Shown here: positions 39,870 to 50,211 of the stretch, in pieces | Position numbering within the stretch: the first letter of the stretch is position 1 | How the letters are laid out: each line of letters starts with the position of its first letter | NCBI GenBank assembly: GCA_026075535.2 | Contig: AP026544.2 | Span: 3,658,001 to 3,722,000, forward strand | Source: Tricholoma matsutake | Lineage: Eukaryota; Basidiomycota; Agaricomycetes; Agaricales; Tricholomataceae | Reading direction: 5' to 3' | Length of the DNA: 64,000 bases | The notes under the pieces: model-generated | What the model was told of the DNA's origin: nothing | The model's input: the letters and a program-made list of their open reading frames with translations, nothing else | Database searches by the model: none | Made by a program: the position numbers and the translations under genes

Positions 39870-40684
39870 GCGTAGTTTTCAGAATTGTTGTTTTCAGTTT
39901 TCTCTGCGGCATTCGCACTCACTGATGTTACTTTCCTTTCAGACATCTTCTTAAACCACTCTGGCGCCTCTTTCTCCTTTCCTCCCCCTTTCACAAAGCA
40001 TTGATACTTTGTGTGACTGTCCTTCCCACAATTAGGGTTGGTGCAGTGACACTTCTCCTTGTTTGACTTATCCTTTCCCTTTCCCCCTCTAGACTTTGTC
40101 GTGGCAGCCATCATTGCAGCATTAGACTTATTCATTGAGTCCTCAAGAGCAATGGAGTTGGCTTCCTCATTGAGATGCCAAATGAGATTCGAGCTGGTGA
40201 GTTTCTTCCCAGACTCATGAGAGGTGGCACTCAACATGGTAAGAAGGGTTCGGTAATTTGGAACAAGTGAAAGTGATGTGTGGATGTAGGATACAAAAGA
40301 CTCATCAGAGACTGGGCAATTCATCTCAGCAAGATGTTCCTTGATCTCTGTCATCTTCGTAAGGTGCTCCCACATATCCCCATTCTCAACATATTGGATC
40401 GTTTGGAGTTGTGTCAAGAGGTTGGTCTCATACATTGTGCCCTTATTGGCATGGATCGTGATGACCTTTTTCCATACATCCGCAGCAGTGGCTTCATTCT
40501 TGATCTGTAGGAACGTGGATTTGTCAACTGTCCTGTACACAACTTCTCAAACTGCTGCCTGCTTTTGGTTGTAGGATTCTTCATCCTCTTCATGCTTCAC
40601 AAGCTCTTCATCGGTAAGCAGGGCTAGACTATGGGGTTTGAAATAGTCCCTGCTACATTCTTCAAGCTTAATCGGTTGTCATGC
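39870..40684 (-). pseudogene. Copia-2 Gag, C-terminal two thirds (flipped)
   Basis: The minus strand reads YRTVDKSTFLQIKNEATAAD, VWKKVITIHANKG, FVSYIHTSLSLVPNYRTLL (Gag core). It then gives the knuckle CTNPNCGKDSHTKYQC and PEWFKKMSERKVTSVSA, stopping at the inverted LTR. A stop lies in QKQAAV-EVVYRTV (40560 region). Gag opens with 42252-41957, separated by repeat B. Confidence 0.75.
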
Positions 40685-41948
40685 TGATAGGTTGTCCCCT
40701 CTGCTCAAAGGCCGATTCACCATTTCGGCCACATTCTAATCACATTGGATAACTCGCACGAGGTCCCAAAAGCAGCGCGACCACTCCTGACCAAGTCTAC
40801 CAAGCGCGATATCGTATTGAACACGGTCAAGCATCATTGATAGGTTGTCTCCTCAGCTCAAAGGCCGATTCACCATTTCGACCACATTCTAATCACATCG
40901 GATAATGCGCACGAAGCAGCGCGACCACTCCCCACCAAGTCTACCGAGCATGAGCATTGTATTGAACATGATCAAACATTGTCGAGCATCGTCGAACATG
41001 GTCAAGCATTGTCAAACATCATCGAGCATCGTATCGAATGCGATCAAACATCGTCGAACATCGAAAATCAACATCGGACACTATATCGCTATTCCAATGG
41101 TCATCGCACACATGCCAGACATATCCCCTACCATTGTCGAACAATATCGCACCAATATCGGGCCACGAACGAAGTCAGAAGAATCTTCGAAAATCTTCGA
41201 AAAACATCAAACCTCAAAAAACATCGTTGGACACAGTATTTCCTATTCAAATAATCTTCGGATGCATGCTGGACACATGGGACACTATATTGAGTATATC
41301 GAACACATTTTGACCGCATGTGCATGCATACAATCCGCTCAAAGCTTTTTCTGATCTTCTATTCAATTTATAACAAGGACAGTCCGGTTTTAGCTATTCT
41401 TTCTTATTATTTCTTCATCATGTGTTATATTCACCCTTTCTAGGCTTGCTTTATTGTTCTGATATATGTACTTATATTGTCTTTTGCCTCGAGTTTTCCA
41501 CATGTTTGCCTCATGTTCTCTAGCCTTTTTAGGTACTTTCTTTATTTTATATAAAAAGATGTACTAGATACAAAGAAAAACAAGAAAGTCGTTGTCTTCC
41601 TCCCAGATCACAGTGATTTGAGAGTACAGTTTAGTCTTATTCAGTCCGAAGTTTGGTGTTTTATGCTAAACTTCCTCGAAATTCCTCGAAATTCCTCGCA
41701 TTACGCTATTTTCGCTCTCGCTTCCCTCGATTAGCCTTTTCGTCACTTATACTACTTGTCTAGTCCCCCAATCTTGTGTCCAAACATATCTACCCACTCG
41801 AAATTACTTGAAACCTCTTCGAAAAATATCACAACATCTCGAAAAGCATCGCAACATCTCGAAAATCATTGCAACATCTCGAAAATCATTGCAACATTTT
41901 GAAAATCATTGCAACATCTCGAAAATCATCGCAAGTCCTTGAAACACA
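40685..41948 (+). repeat. Repeat copy B (TGATAGGTTGTC family) inside copia-2 gag
   Basis: The start TGATAGGTTGTC is repeated at 40837. The middle holds many ATCGTCGAACATGGTCAAG-like short repeats (40930-41090). A TATA-like ATATAAAAAGATG is at 41553. The right edge is inferred from where gag resumes. A target duplication is not evident. Confidence 0.45.
41828..41927 (+). repeat. 20-bp tandem repeat, 5 units
   Basis: Units of ATYGCAACATCTCGAAAATC with exact 20-bp period, inside repeat B. Confidence 0.85.
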
Positions 41949-41956
41949 TTCTTTTA

Positions 41957-42252
41957 GCCTTGAACTGCTTTGACAAGCAGTCCTTTTATGACTATTTGAT
42001 GGTCGATCTGACAGGTGACATCTAGAGGGCCTCGCATCCTTCCTCTGACTCGTGTTATACCATCCGAAGCCATTTTGTGGGTTTTGTTTGGGTTTCCAGG
42101 TTGAGCATCATGAGCGCAGTACCCAAGATGTGCTTCTTCAACCCTTTCAAAGTGAGGTAATTGATGATGCGCTCCTGGTAGGTTGCCCAATTGGAGCTAT
42201 CACCTCGAAGCTTTGGAAGGTTAAGGTTTTGATTGTTGCTTGTCAAAGACAT
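41957..42252 (-). pseudogene. Copia-2 Gag N-terminus (flipped)
   Basis: It begins MSLTSNNQNLNLPKLRGDSS then NWATYQERIINYLTLKGLKK, the usual start of fungal copia Gag. The ATG is 8 bases beyond the primer site. A frame shift follows near 42060 and a stop at 41956. Confidence 0.75.
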
Positions 42253-42259
42253 TCGGCAG

Positions 42260-42270
42260 GGCCCATAACC
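42260..42270 (-). other. Copia-2 primer-binding site
   Basis: Minus strand GGTTATGGGCC, directly after the LTR and just before the gag ATG. Confidence 0.65.
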
Positions 42271-42543
42271 TCTAGGAAACAGGGACCAATTAGGAAGCTG
42301 AATAGAATAAGGTGGTAACCTCAGTGAATGTGGTTAAGCACTCTGTATTGAGTAGTAGATACCTGAATAGAATAAGGTGGTACTACTATGAGTAAGTAAG
42401 GAATATAACAGGGTATAGTAAAGAGACTTACACCTCAGTGAATGTGGTAAGGCACTGAGGTGGATCTGGAACAATACAGATAGATAAATGTTGAGTAAGT
42501 AACTATGGTAATGGGTATCATGGGAACATCTCAACATACAACA
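42271..42543 (-). repeat. Copia-2 LTR, right, minus orientation
   Basis: 273 bp; its TGTTG end (42543) abuts gag sequence TGCAAAAGGGGGAGG on the plus strand. It forms an inverted pair with 39608-39869. Confidence 0.75.
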
Positions 42544-43190
42544 TGCAAAAGGGGGAGGAAAGGAGAAAGAGGTGCCACAGTGGTTTAAGAAGATGTCTGA
42601 AAGGAAAGTAACATCAGTGAGTGCGAACACCGCAGAGAAAACCAAAAACGACAATTCTGAAAACTATGTGATGTTCACCTACGATCTTCCTGATAATCCC
42701 ACTACCCTACTTGTCACCTCCAATTTCACAGTTGAAGCCCATGCCATCTCCCATTCAATTGGAATAATCCTTGATAGTGGTGCCAGCAGGCACTTCACCC
42801 CCAACCATTTGAAGCTCTTGAACTACAGAGAAATTGAACCCGAGCCTATATGAGCTGCTGATGGACAAACCTTCAGCGTGCTGAGAAAAGGTGATCTAAA
42901 GGTCGAGCTAGCTAATGGGGATCAGAAACCAACTCTGATAACACTCAAGAATGTTTATTACTCACCTCACATGGCATTCACCTTGATGTCTGTCTCCAGC
43001 ATCAACAATGCTGGATTTTCCCTCCTCATCAAGGGCGGAACTTGTGTAGTCTGCAGCCCGAAATTGAACATCATTGGATGTATTCCTCTGGTTCGGGGGC
43101 TTTACCATGTTGGTGGATTTAACTCATCTCCCACACCTGATGCAAATTCAGCATCAAAGCTGATGTTGATCAGTGAGCTTCATCAAAAAA
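42544..43190 (+). pseudogene. Copia-2 end of Gag and protease
   Basis: KGGGKE-like knuckle end and PQWFKKMSERKVTSVSA repeat about 115 bp that also end the flipped gag piece (39870-39990). The protease motif GIILDSGASRHFTPN follows at about 42765. The stop TGA at 42851 stands in PI-AADGQTF, where other copia proteins have Arg. The frame continues LRKGDLKVELANG and NVYYSPHMAFTLMSVSSIN, then LISELHQK, where an extra A in an A-run (43186-43192) shifts the frame. Confidence 0.78.
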
Positions 43191-44542
43191 ATGGGGCATA
43201 TCAATCACAATGACTTATGCAAGATGGTGAAAGAGGGGATGGTCAAAGGGATCGAGCTTGATTTTAACTCGAAGCCTGAATTCTGCGAAGTCTGTGTGAA
43301 GGAAAAAGCAGACCATAAACCATTCCTGAAGAAAAGCGAGATGGTCTACAAGGTGTATGGCGAAAAGGTTGTTGCCGATTTATGGGGACCAGCCAGGGTT
43401 GAGTCATTGGGAGGAAAGAAGTATGACTTTCTATTCCAGGACCTGAGCAGTCACGAGGAGAAAGTTTATTTCCTTTGGGCAAAATCAGAAGCGTTCGGTG
43501 ACTACAAGAAGTACAAATCCTGGACAGATGTTCAGTGTGGTGCATGAATCAAGATATTTGGATGTGATTGAGGCAGTGAATTAATGAGCAAGGAATTCAA
43601 CAGCCACCTTGAAAACACTGGAACCGTTCGACACCTCACTGTTCATGACTCCCCATCATCAAATGGTGCAGCCAAATGAGGGAATGAACACTGCCCGAGC
43701 CATGATGATAGGCACTGGCCTGCCCCAAAATCTGTGGGCTGAGGCAGTGTGTCACGACATCTGGCTGTGCAATCATGTGCCAACACGAGCCCTACCCAAG
43801 CTGAAAACACCCTTTGAGGTAGCTACGGGCAAGAAACCCAATTTGTCACAGCTCTGTGAATGGGGTGCGATGGTTTGGGTAAAGCAGCTTGATGCAGGGA
43901 AACTGGACCCTAGAGCTGAAGAAGCTTGTTTCACAGGCTTTGATGATGAATCCAAGGGTTTCCGGATCTACTGGCCGAAGAAATTCAAGGTCAGCATTGA
44001 GAGGGATATGTACTTCAACAAAAACCAGGTGTTGCAGCCTGATGAAGTCTCAATTGAGGGGGTAGAAGATGTATTTACCAATTCGGATACTTTGCAGCCC
44101 TCCAACACCTCTCAAGCCATTCCAAAAGATCCAGAACCTGTCAAAACAACCCCAACTGTGCCAAATGAAGGTCCAGAACCTGAAAACATTGAAAACCTGG
44201 CCATAAATCTGCCGAAATTGCCCACTAGCAGCCCAGAAACCCCTCAAAATGCACCAATACCTCCTCCACACCAAAGGACCATGCGGCAAAACTCCCTAAC
44301 AGGTATCACCCCAGTCAACGAAACTGAATACAGCCGGGGAAAATGCAAACAAGTCGCCAGCTCACGAGCGAGTGCCAATGTTTCAGAAGTGGTTGAGGGT
44401 GCCTTTATGCTTGAGGATAATGATTCTCTTGAGCCAGTGAGAGTAGAGCTTGATATAAGCGAAGAGGTATGGTTCCATGATGCTATGGAACTGGCAATGG
44501 CGGTGAATGAAGATGAGCCAACATTGGAAGTGGCACTGAAAG
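43173..44542 (+). pseudogene. Copia-2 integrase
   Basis: HHCC pieces are GHINHNDLCKMVKEGMVKGI and FCEVCVKEKADHKPF. The catalytic core begins KVVADLWGPARVESLGGKKY and continues to GCD-GSELMSKEFN, interrupted by several TGA stops that fit CGA codons. From 43609 the frame reads SLFMTPHHQ, GMNTARAMMIGTGLPQNLWA and GKKPNLSQLCEWG, the usual C-terminal integrase. A Pro-rich linker follows. The frame reaches the gypsy-5 insertion at 44543, inside a conserved stretch just before RT. Confidence 0.78.
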
Positions 44543-45172
44543 TGTTAAGGGCAAAGCCTCAACCACTTGATCTAGTCGATGTCGTTCGACAAGGTGCTTC
44601 CTTGACGAGTCATTCGGCACTAGTCTCAGTTGGAGCATCCGACGTAAGATGGATAGTGCACTCTAGCAGGCCTTCTGCATAGAGTCATTTAGGTTCACGC
44701 ACTAAGGGGCTTCCTTAGTGGTTTCGAGTAAGTTTACGAGTTGCAAGTTAAGGCTGTAGTTTGCCTAGATCTAAACTAAGGACATCCCTACTATGAGTTG
44801 CAGTACTTATACTACAAGGCAGGTCCTTATTGTCCAATTGGAAAGATAGATGTGTATCAAGTAAGAATAGAAACAATAGGCCTCATGCCTAGCATGAGGC
44901 GTCCGATGTCATGGATCCGATGTCATGGACCTCATGTCAAGGGGCTGTCATATCACAGCATGTGTGGGAATGGGTTTGGGTGCATGGAGTCACCATGCAT
45001 CAAGGGTGCCTTCCATGGGAAGGGGATCAAATGCATGTTGCCAGCATGCGTCGTGTGTGTCTGGTGTCAAGGGCATGCTCTAAGCATGAATGAGGAGTGC
45101 CTCCTGTCTGGAGGGGATCGTTGGGTACGTTGGGTTGGTCAGGTTCCATGAGTTACAAGGAAAATTGTAACA
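44543..45172 (-). repeat. Gypsy-5 3' LTR
   Basis: 630 bp with TGTTA...TAACA termini. On the minus strand it is preceded by the purine tract ATAATGAGGGGATAA (45173-45187). The family is shared with 5216-5799. Confidence 0.8.
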
Positions 45173-45432
45173 TTATCCCCTCATTATGGTCGAAAGTTCC
45201 ACACTTCGACCTAAATCTTCATTCCTCCTCCGGGGTCAAATCGGTTGTGGTGTGAGTATGTCATGGCATTGGCGTCTGGGTGTGGGATGGAGGGACCGTT
45301 CATGTCCAAGCTTGGACCGTGATCAGGTTCTTTTCGTTCTATACTGCCCCTAGTAGTGGTGTCAAGGAGTTGGTGATGTCATCAGAAGGGGAGGGGTCTG
45401 TAGGGTCTGTGCAGTATCAAGGGCAATTACCA

Positions 45433-45540
45433 TAGTTTAACGTCTCTGCAGATGGTCGGTAGTTTAACGTCTTTGCGGACGATCAGTAGTTTAACGTCTT
45501 TGTGGACGATTGATAGTTTAACATCTTTGCAGACGATCAC
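45433..45540 (+). repeat. 27-bp tandem repeat, 4 units
   Basis: Units start TAGTTTAACGTCTTTG and end GACGATCA with exact 27-bp period, within the gypsy-5 3' untranslated region. Confidence 0.85.
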
Positions 45541-45547
45541 TTTGCAC

Positions 45548-46084
45548 CTAGTTGTGCTCAGTGGTTAGGGGTGTCGATGTGTGGGGGTGTCGGCTGGAAT
45601 GCAGCAATGTCCCCAGTTCTCCATGTTGTCCGAATAAGAGCTGTCTTGCCAGCTCAAATCCGCTTTCTTCATCGTAGTGGGTGTTCCACTGAAGGTCATT
45701 CCACAGTAGTGGGCCAATTCCCACTAGTGGTCTCCTGCTTGGGGTCAGACCATTGCGGTCGATAACAAACTCTTCAGGGAAGTAGTCCTCATCGTCTAAT
45801 TCTCCTTCAAAGCACCATTCCTTGAATTGTGCTTTTACCCAGGTTAGGTCCGTCTTTGTGCTCCTCTGTGCATAGAGGCAGCATCTTGGGCAAGTTGAGG
45901 ATACTCTTCTTATCCAGTTGTCTCTTGTTAACCAGAATGTGATTCCATGGGGGCATTCCCAAGAGGGTCGCCCTGGCAGTCTGTTTGTTCTTGGTGACTG
46001 GTCAATGGCTTGTCGTCCAGTCGCCATGTTCTTTTTGTATTTATCAATGGAGGGGGTGAGGGTGAATGTGAAAGGCATCAACAT
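45548..46084 (-). CDS. Gypsy-5 unassigned ORF after the chromodomain
   Basis: 178 residues starting MLMPFTFTLTPSIDKYKKNM. Notable segments are FWLTRDNWIRRVSSTCPRCC and WVKAQFKEWCFEGELDDEDY, then LLWNDLQWNTHYDEESGF. It lies between the chromodomain and the 3' LTR and is uninterrupted. The balanced composition (Trp, Cys, Asp/Glu-rich patches) looks like real protein. I do not recognise a domain. It may be an extra ORF carried by this gypsy lineage or a captured host exon. Confidence 0.45.
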   Translation of the reverse strand: MLMPFTFTLTPSIDKYKKNMATGRQAIDQSPRTNRLPGRPSWECPHGITFWLTRDNWIRRVSSTCPRCCLYAQRSTKTDLTWVKAQFKEWCFEGELDDEDYFPEEFVIDRNGLTPSRRPLVGIGPLLWNDLQWNTHYDEESGFELARQLLFGQHGELGTLLHSSRHPHTSTPLTTEHN

Positions 46085-46169
46085 TCGACGGGTCTCGGGT
46101 CAATTGTCGTCTAGCGGGTATCAGGGGTGTCATTGTGCTGTGTTCAGGAAAGGGGGTTTTGGGTTCATG

Positions 46170-47726
46170 TTAGAGGTGGTACCTCTTCTTATATGCCATC
46201 AGGATCTCAGGGGCATTCTTCAAGTTCGATTCAGGTTCCCATGTGTTTTCAGATGTCAGGTAGTCAACCCATTTCATGAGGTAACGGTGTGTCTTGCTGT
46301 GCTTCTTGTGTGCGATGATCACTTCCACTTCATATTTGTTCTCTCCTTCCACGAGGTCAGGTGGTGGAGTCAGGAAGTTCTGTCCATGAGTGTCGTTCTC
46401 ATGGTATCGCATGAGTAAAGCCACATAGAATACTGGGTGGATCTTCCCTCTCAGCGGCAGTTTCAATTGGTATGTCGTTCTCAACAAGGCATCTTCAATC
46501 ATGAAAAGCCCTTCTCATTTTGGCGCCAGTTTTCTCATTGGGTAGCCAATCTTCAGGTTCTTGGAGTCAAGCCATACTTGTTCTCCAACCTTGAACGGTT
46601 TGTATCGCCCTTTTGTTTGGGCAGCCATAGCCTGTCTGGCTAGTTCGTGTGCAGCAAGAGCTTCCCTTCCCGCAGAGAGAAGCTCTTGGACTCTCTGTTC
46701 AGCAGCCAGCACATTCATCTTTTTGTAGGGGGTGGGGATAGCGCGTGGTTGATATCCCATCATCAAGTAAAATGGTGAGTGTCTTACTGTGGAGTGCGTC
46801 TTCTGGTTGTGTGCGAATTCTGCCATTGGGAGATAACACTCCCAATCTTCGGGTTTGTTTGAACAGAACATGCGGAGGTAAACTTCTAGCTCTTGGTTTA
46901 CTTGTTCCATTTCTCCATCGGTCTGGGGGTGATAAGCAGTGCTCATGGATAGCTTGATCCTGAGCAGTCGTCCGAGTTCTCGGAAGAGTTTGGACGTGAA
47001 TTGAGGGTCTCTGTCTGAGATGATTCTTCCGGGGAGTCCAAATCTTGTGTATACATGGCGCAGGTAAAGGTCTGCAGCGCCAAGTGCGTCGATCGTCTTC
47101 GTGCAAGGGATAAAAATTACCCCACTTGTAAGACCATGATCTACCATGACCATGATTGAGTCAAATCTGTTTATTATGGGCAGATCCATAATGAAATCCG
47201 ACATCACCAGTTCGAATGGTCTGCTGGCATCAGATGATATCGGTGTCGGTGGTGGGGTTGTCAGGTGCGTGTTGATCTTCATTTGCTGGCATTTTGCACA
47301 GCCTTCGACATACTTCCTTATAAAGTTGGCCATTCCTGGCCACCAGTAGTCTCGTCGGATCAGTTCAATTGTCTGCCATTGTCCAGGGTGCCCTGTCGTG
47401 ATGCTATCATGGTATTTCTGTATGATCGCTTGGTGGAGGGTTTCATCCTGTGGCACATAGCATCTGTCTTTGAAAAAGAGCAGGCTGTCTTCGAATTTCC
47501 AGTCCTCCAATGCAGACTTGATTGGGGGAGTTCCATTGTTCTTCAGAGCTCGTAAAGCATCATTTACAAGGTCGTCCTTCATTATTGCTGAGACCAGGGC
47601 TCCCTGGAGCTCAGTGTCAATCGTTTTCATGAATAGTTCGTCGGCGAGGATGGTCTTGTCCTTGTTATCAGTGTCTCCTTCAGCTATGTGATCTGCTCTC
47701 CTCGATAGGGCATCAGATTGTACCAT
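46170..47726 (-). pseudogene. Gypsy-5 integrase and chromodomain
   Basis: From 47726: QSDALSRRADHI (end of RNase H), then the zinc region KYHDSITTGHPGQWQTIELI and CAKCQQ. The core has Asp in LVMSDFIMDLP, Asp in RIISDRDPQFTSK, and DGEMEQVNQELE in place of the usual TER motif. The C-terminal module GEQVWLDSKNLKIGYPMRKL runs to a stop at 46515. The next frame (46502-46170) has LRGKIHPVFYVALL and the chromodomain KYEVEVIIAHKK...LMKWVDYLTSENTWEPESNL. A single stop separates them. Confidence 0.82.
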
Positions 47727-48133
47727 CTGTGATCCTGGTACGTGTTGTAGCTTCAGGTCAAATTGTGATAGGTAGATGCTCCATCTAGCCTATCATCAGT
47801 TCAGTTTCTGTGCCTGATGGAAGTATGTCAGGTTCTTGTGATCGGATAGTACCATCACAGGGGATGGCGTCCCCTGTAGGTAGTGTCTTCATGTTTCCAG
47901 TGCTTGGATTACTCCCAGTAGTTCCCTGTCGTATATCTCGTAATTTCTTTCCACTTCATTGAAAGAATGAGTGATGTATCCGCATGGGTGCCAGTCTCCA
48001 TTGGTGTCCTGTTGTCTGAGTACTGCGCCTGTCACAAATTTCGAGGCATCAGATTCCACCACAAATGGTTTTGTTGCGTCTGGCATCAGCAGTACTGGGG
48101 CTTTGTTGAACTTCCTTTTTAGTGCATCGAACA
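47727..48133 (-). pseudogene. Gypsy-5 RNase H
   Basis: The minus strand reads [20 protein letters not shown] and [20 protein letters not shown], then [10 protein letters not shown]. The RNase H Asp and Glu residues (ESDAS, YDREL) are present. Two adjacent stops follow HQAQKLN. At 48133 the frame is fused abruptly to LTR sequence. Confidence 0.75.
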
Positions 48134-48329
48134 GCTGTGGTGCATGGAGTCACCATGTGTCAAGGGTGCCTTCCATGGGAAGGGGATCGAATGCATGTTG
48201 TTGGCATGCATTGTGTGTGTGTCTGGTGTCAAGGGCATGCTCTAAGCATGAATCAGGAGTGCCTCCTGTCTGGAGGGGATCGTCAGGTATGTCAGGTCGG
48301 TCGGGTTCCATGAGTTACAAGGAAGAAAG

Positions 48330-48842
48330 GTGATGAATGTATTGATTGGTCAGATGCAATCGAAGCGGAATTGTCTCAAATCGAGAAGTTACACACCTGG
48401 GATCTTGTTGTACCCCCACCTGGTGCCAATATCATCCCATCTCGATACATTTTCCGCTGTAAATGCGATGCGGAGGGCAGAATTGTCTGTTACAAGGCTT
48501 GACTCATTGCTAAGGGTTTTATGCAACAATTTGGCATTGATTACATGGATACATTTGCTCCCACCATCTGCGCAGCCTCCCTTTGCATTCTATTATCTTT
48601 TGGATCTCAGAAAAGTGCCGTTATTGTTCAAGTGGAGGCCAACAATGCTTACCTCAATGCATGGCTCCAAGGCAGAGTGGAAATTTACATGAAACTCCCG
48701 CTGCTTTACAAATCCTATCGAAACCTACCTCTGGATCTTGAAAAAGAATGTGAGGTCGTATGCAAACTGCTTGTGCCGATGTATGGGACAAAGCAGGGTG
48801 CTCATGATTGGTATGCCAATGTCAAACAAATTTTGTTGACAC
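48330..48842 (+). pseudogene. Copia-2 reverse transcriptase, first half
   Basis: DWSDAIEAELSQIEKLHTWD, then IIPSRYIFRCKCDAEGRIVC YKA, a TGA stop where Arg is expected, then KGFMQQFGIDYMDTFAPTIC. The segments VEANNAYLNAWLQGRVEIYM and MYGTKQGAHDWYANVKQILL follow. It ends at the target duplication of the hAT-type element. Confidence 0.8.
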
Positions 48843-50203
48843 TAGTGATGTTCCAGCCCGGCTTGGCCCAAAAGCTGTGGCTTTGGCTTGGCCTGACTCA
48901 GCTTTGGCTTTCTCGAGAGCTGGGCCAAGCCAAAGCTGCCACTCACAGCTTGGCCCTGGCCCAGCTCAGCCCAAGCCGCAGCTTTTGGCACACATTCTTG
49001 TCAAATTCTCACATCAGGTAGTGGGAGTGGCAGAGGGCATGGTGGGTGGTGAAGGAGGTGTAGCATGGCAGAAACTGACAGAGCACATTGTTTAGCACCT
49101 TCTGAACAAGTCCTGCATCAATAAGACACAGCAATCTCGAGGCAGAAGGACGATCCAAATAACGGGGGGAGAGGGGCATGACAATGAATAAGATAAATGA
49201 TGTTTTAAGTTTTAACATACGTCAGTGAGTAGAAACGCGAGAAGAGAATGTGTTTGTCAATGTTTGAGTTGGAACAAAGATGCGCATCAAAACTTGAATT
49301 TGAGCTGACAATTTAACCTAAGTCTTTCATCTCATGAGGGGATCAAACAATATATATATGGATTAGAATGGAGTATAAAATGATAAGAAGCAAAGCAGAA
49401 CTCACCGAGTTCTGCCATACCCAGGTTGTAGCCACTACATAGTGAAAGCATCAAAATGTGAAAGAACAGCACAATGTAGCCCTCTCGTCTCACTAGGCCC
49501 TTTAAACTACATGTAAATATATTAGAATCAAGTATAAGATGATAAGAAACGAAGCAGAAATCACCGAGTTCTGCCATACCCAGGGTGTGGCCACTACATA
49601 GTGAAAAACTCGAAATGCAAAAGAACGGCATGTCGCAGGACTCTCATTGCACTGGGCCCTTCAGATGACATGTAAACACATTAGAATCAAGTGCAGGATG
49701 ACAAGAAATGAAGCAGAACTCACTGAGTTCTGCCACACCCAGGTTGTAGCTACTACTAGTGAAAACATCGAAATATGAAAGAATGGCACACAGCGAGCCT
49801 CTCACCTCAATAGGCCTTTTAAACGACATGTAAATTAATTAGAATTAAGTATAAAATGATAAGAAATGAAGCAGAACTCACCGAGTTCTGCCACACCTGC
49901 AGAGATCATCATACTGATGCATTGTTGATGGCTGTTTACCAATGTCATGCTCGTGTGAGCCATGTCAAACAATGAGCTACATGATGTACTTCAAATTACA
50001 ACACAGAATGGGTTCACACAAGGTTTGAAAAGCAGTAATTTATGCATACTTCAATGATGAAATTAGTACGACTAAAGCCATGGCCTGAGCCAGTGGCTTT
50101 GGCTTTCAGCTACTCTGAGCCAGGCCAAAGCCATTGCTAGGCCGTCACTAATGGCCTGGCTTGGCCCGGTTCATGGCTTTGGGCTGGGCCAGGCACATCA
50201 CTA
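48843..50203. mobile_element. Non-autonomous hAT-type element
   Basis: 1,361 bp with inverted termini TAGTGATGTTCCAGCCCGGC (left) and TAGTGATGTGCCTGGCCCAG (right, reversed). The flanking 8-mers GTTGACAC (48835-48842) and GGTGACAC (50204-50211) differ by one base. Both features match hAT elements (8-bp duplication, YARNG-type start). Subterminal GGCTTGGCC/GGCCAAGCC motifs are dense at both ends. There is no transposase. The interior holds a four-unit tandem repeat. Confidence 0.82.
49355..49896 (+). repeat. Four ~158-bp tandem units, each with a perfect hairpin
   Basis: The anchor GCAGAACTC is found at 49395, 49554, 49713 and 49871, spacing 158-159 bp. Each anchor opens a palindrome with 9-bp arms GCAGAACTC and GAGTTCTGC around a 3-nt loop; the second copy has one mismatch. 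Confidence 0.8.
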
Positions 50204-50211
50204 GGTGACAC

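Larger units (their letters stand above)
44543..48324 (-). mobile_element. Gypsy-5: internally deleted chromovirus in copia-2
   Basis: The target duplication GAAAG lies at 44538-44542 and 48325-48329. Removing the insert restores the copia-2 frame. The 3' LTR is complete (44543-45172). The 5' LTR survives only in part (about 48140-48324) and lacks its last 14 bases. Gag, protease and most of RT are missing. RNase H, integrase and chromodomain remain on the minus strand. Confidence 0.85.

Noticed and set aside
48843..49021. C-terminal extension of copia-2 RT into Leu/Gln-rich sequence
   Set aside because: The frame simply runs into the hAT-type element; RT resumes after it at 50212.
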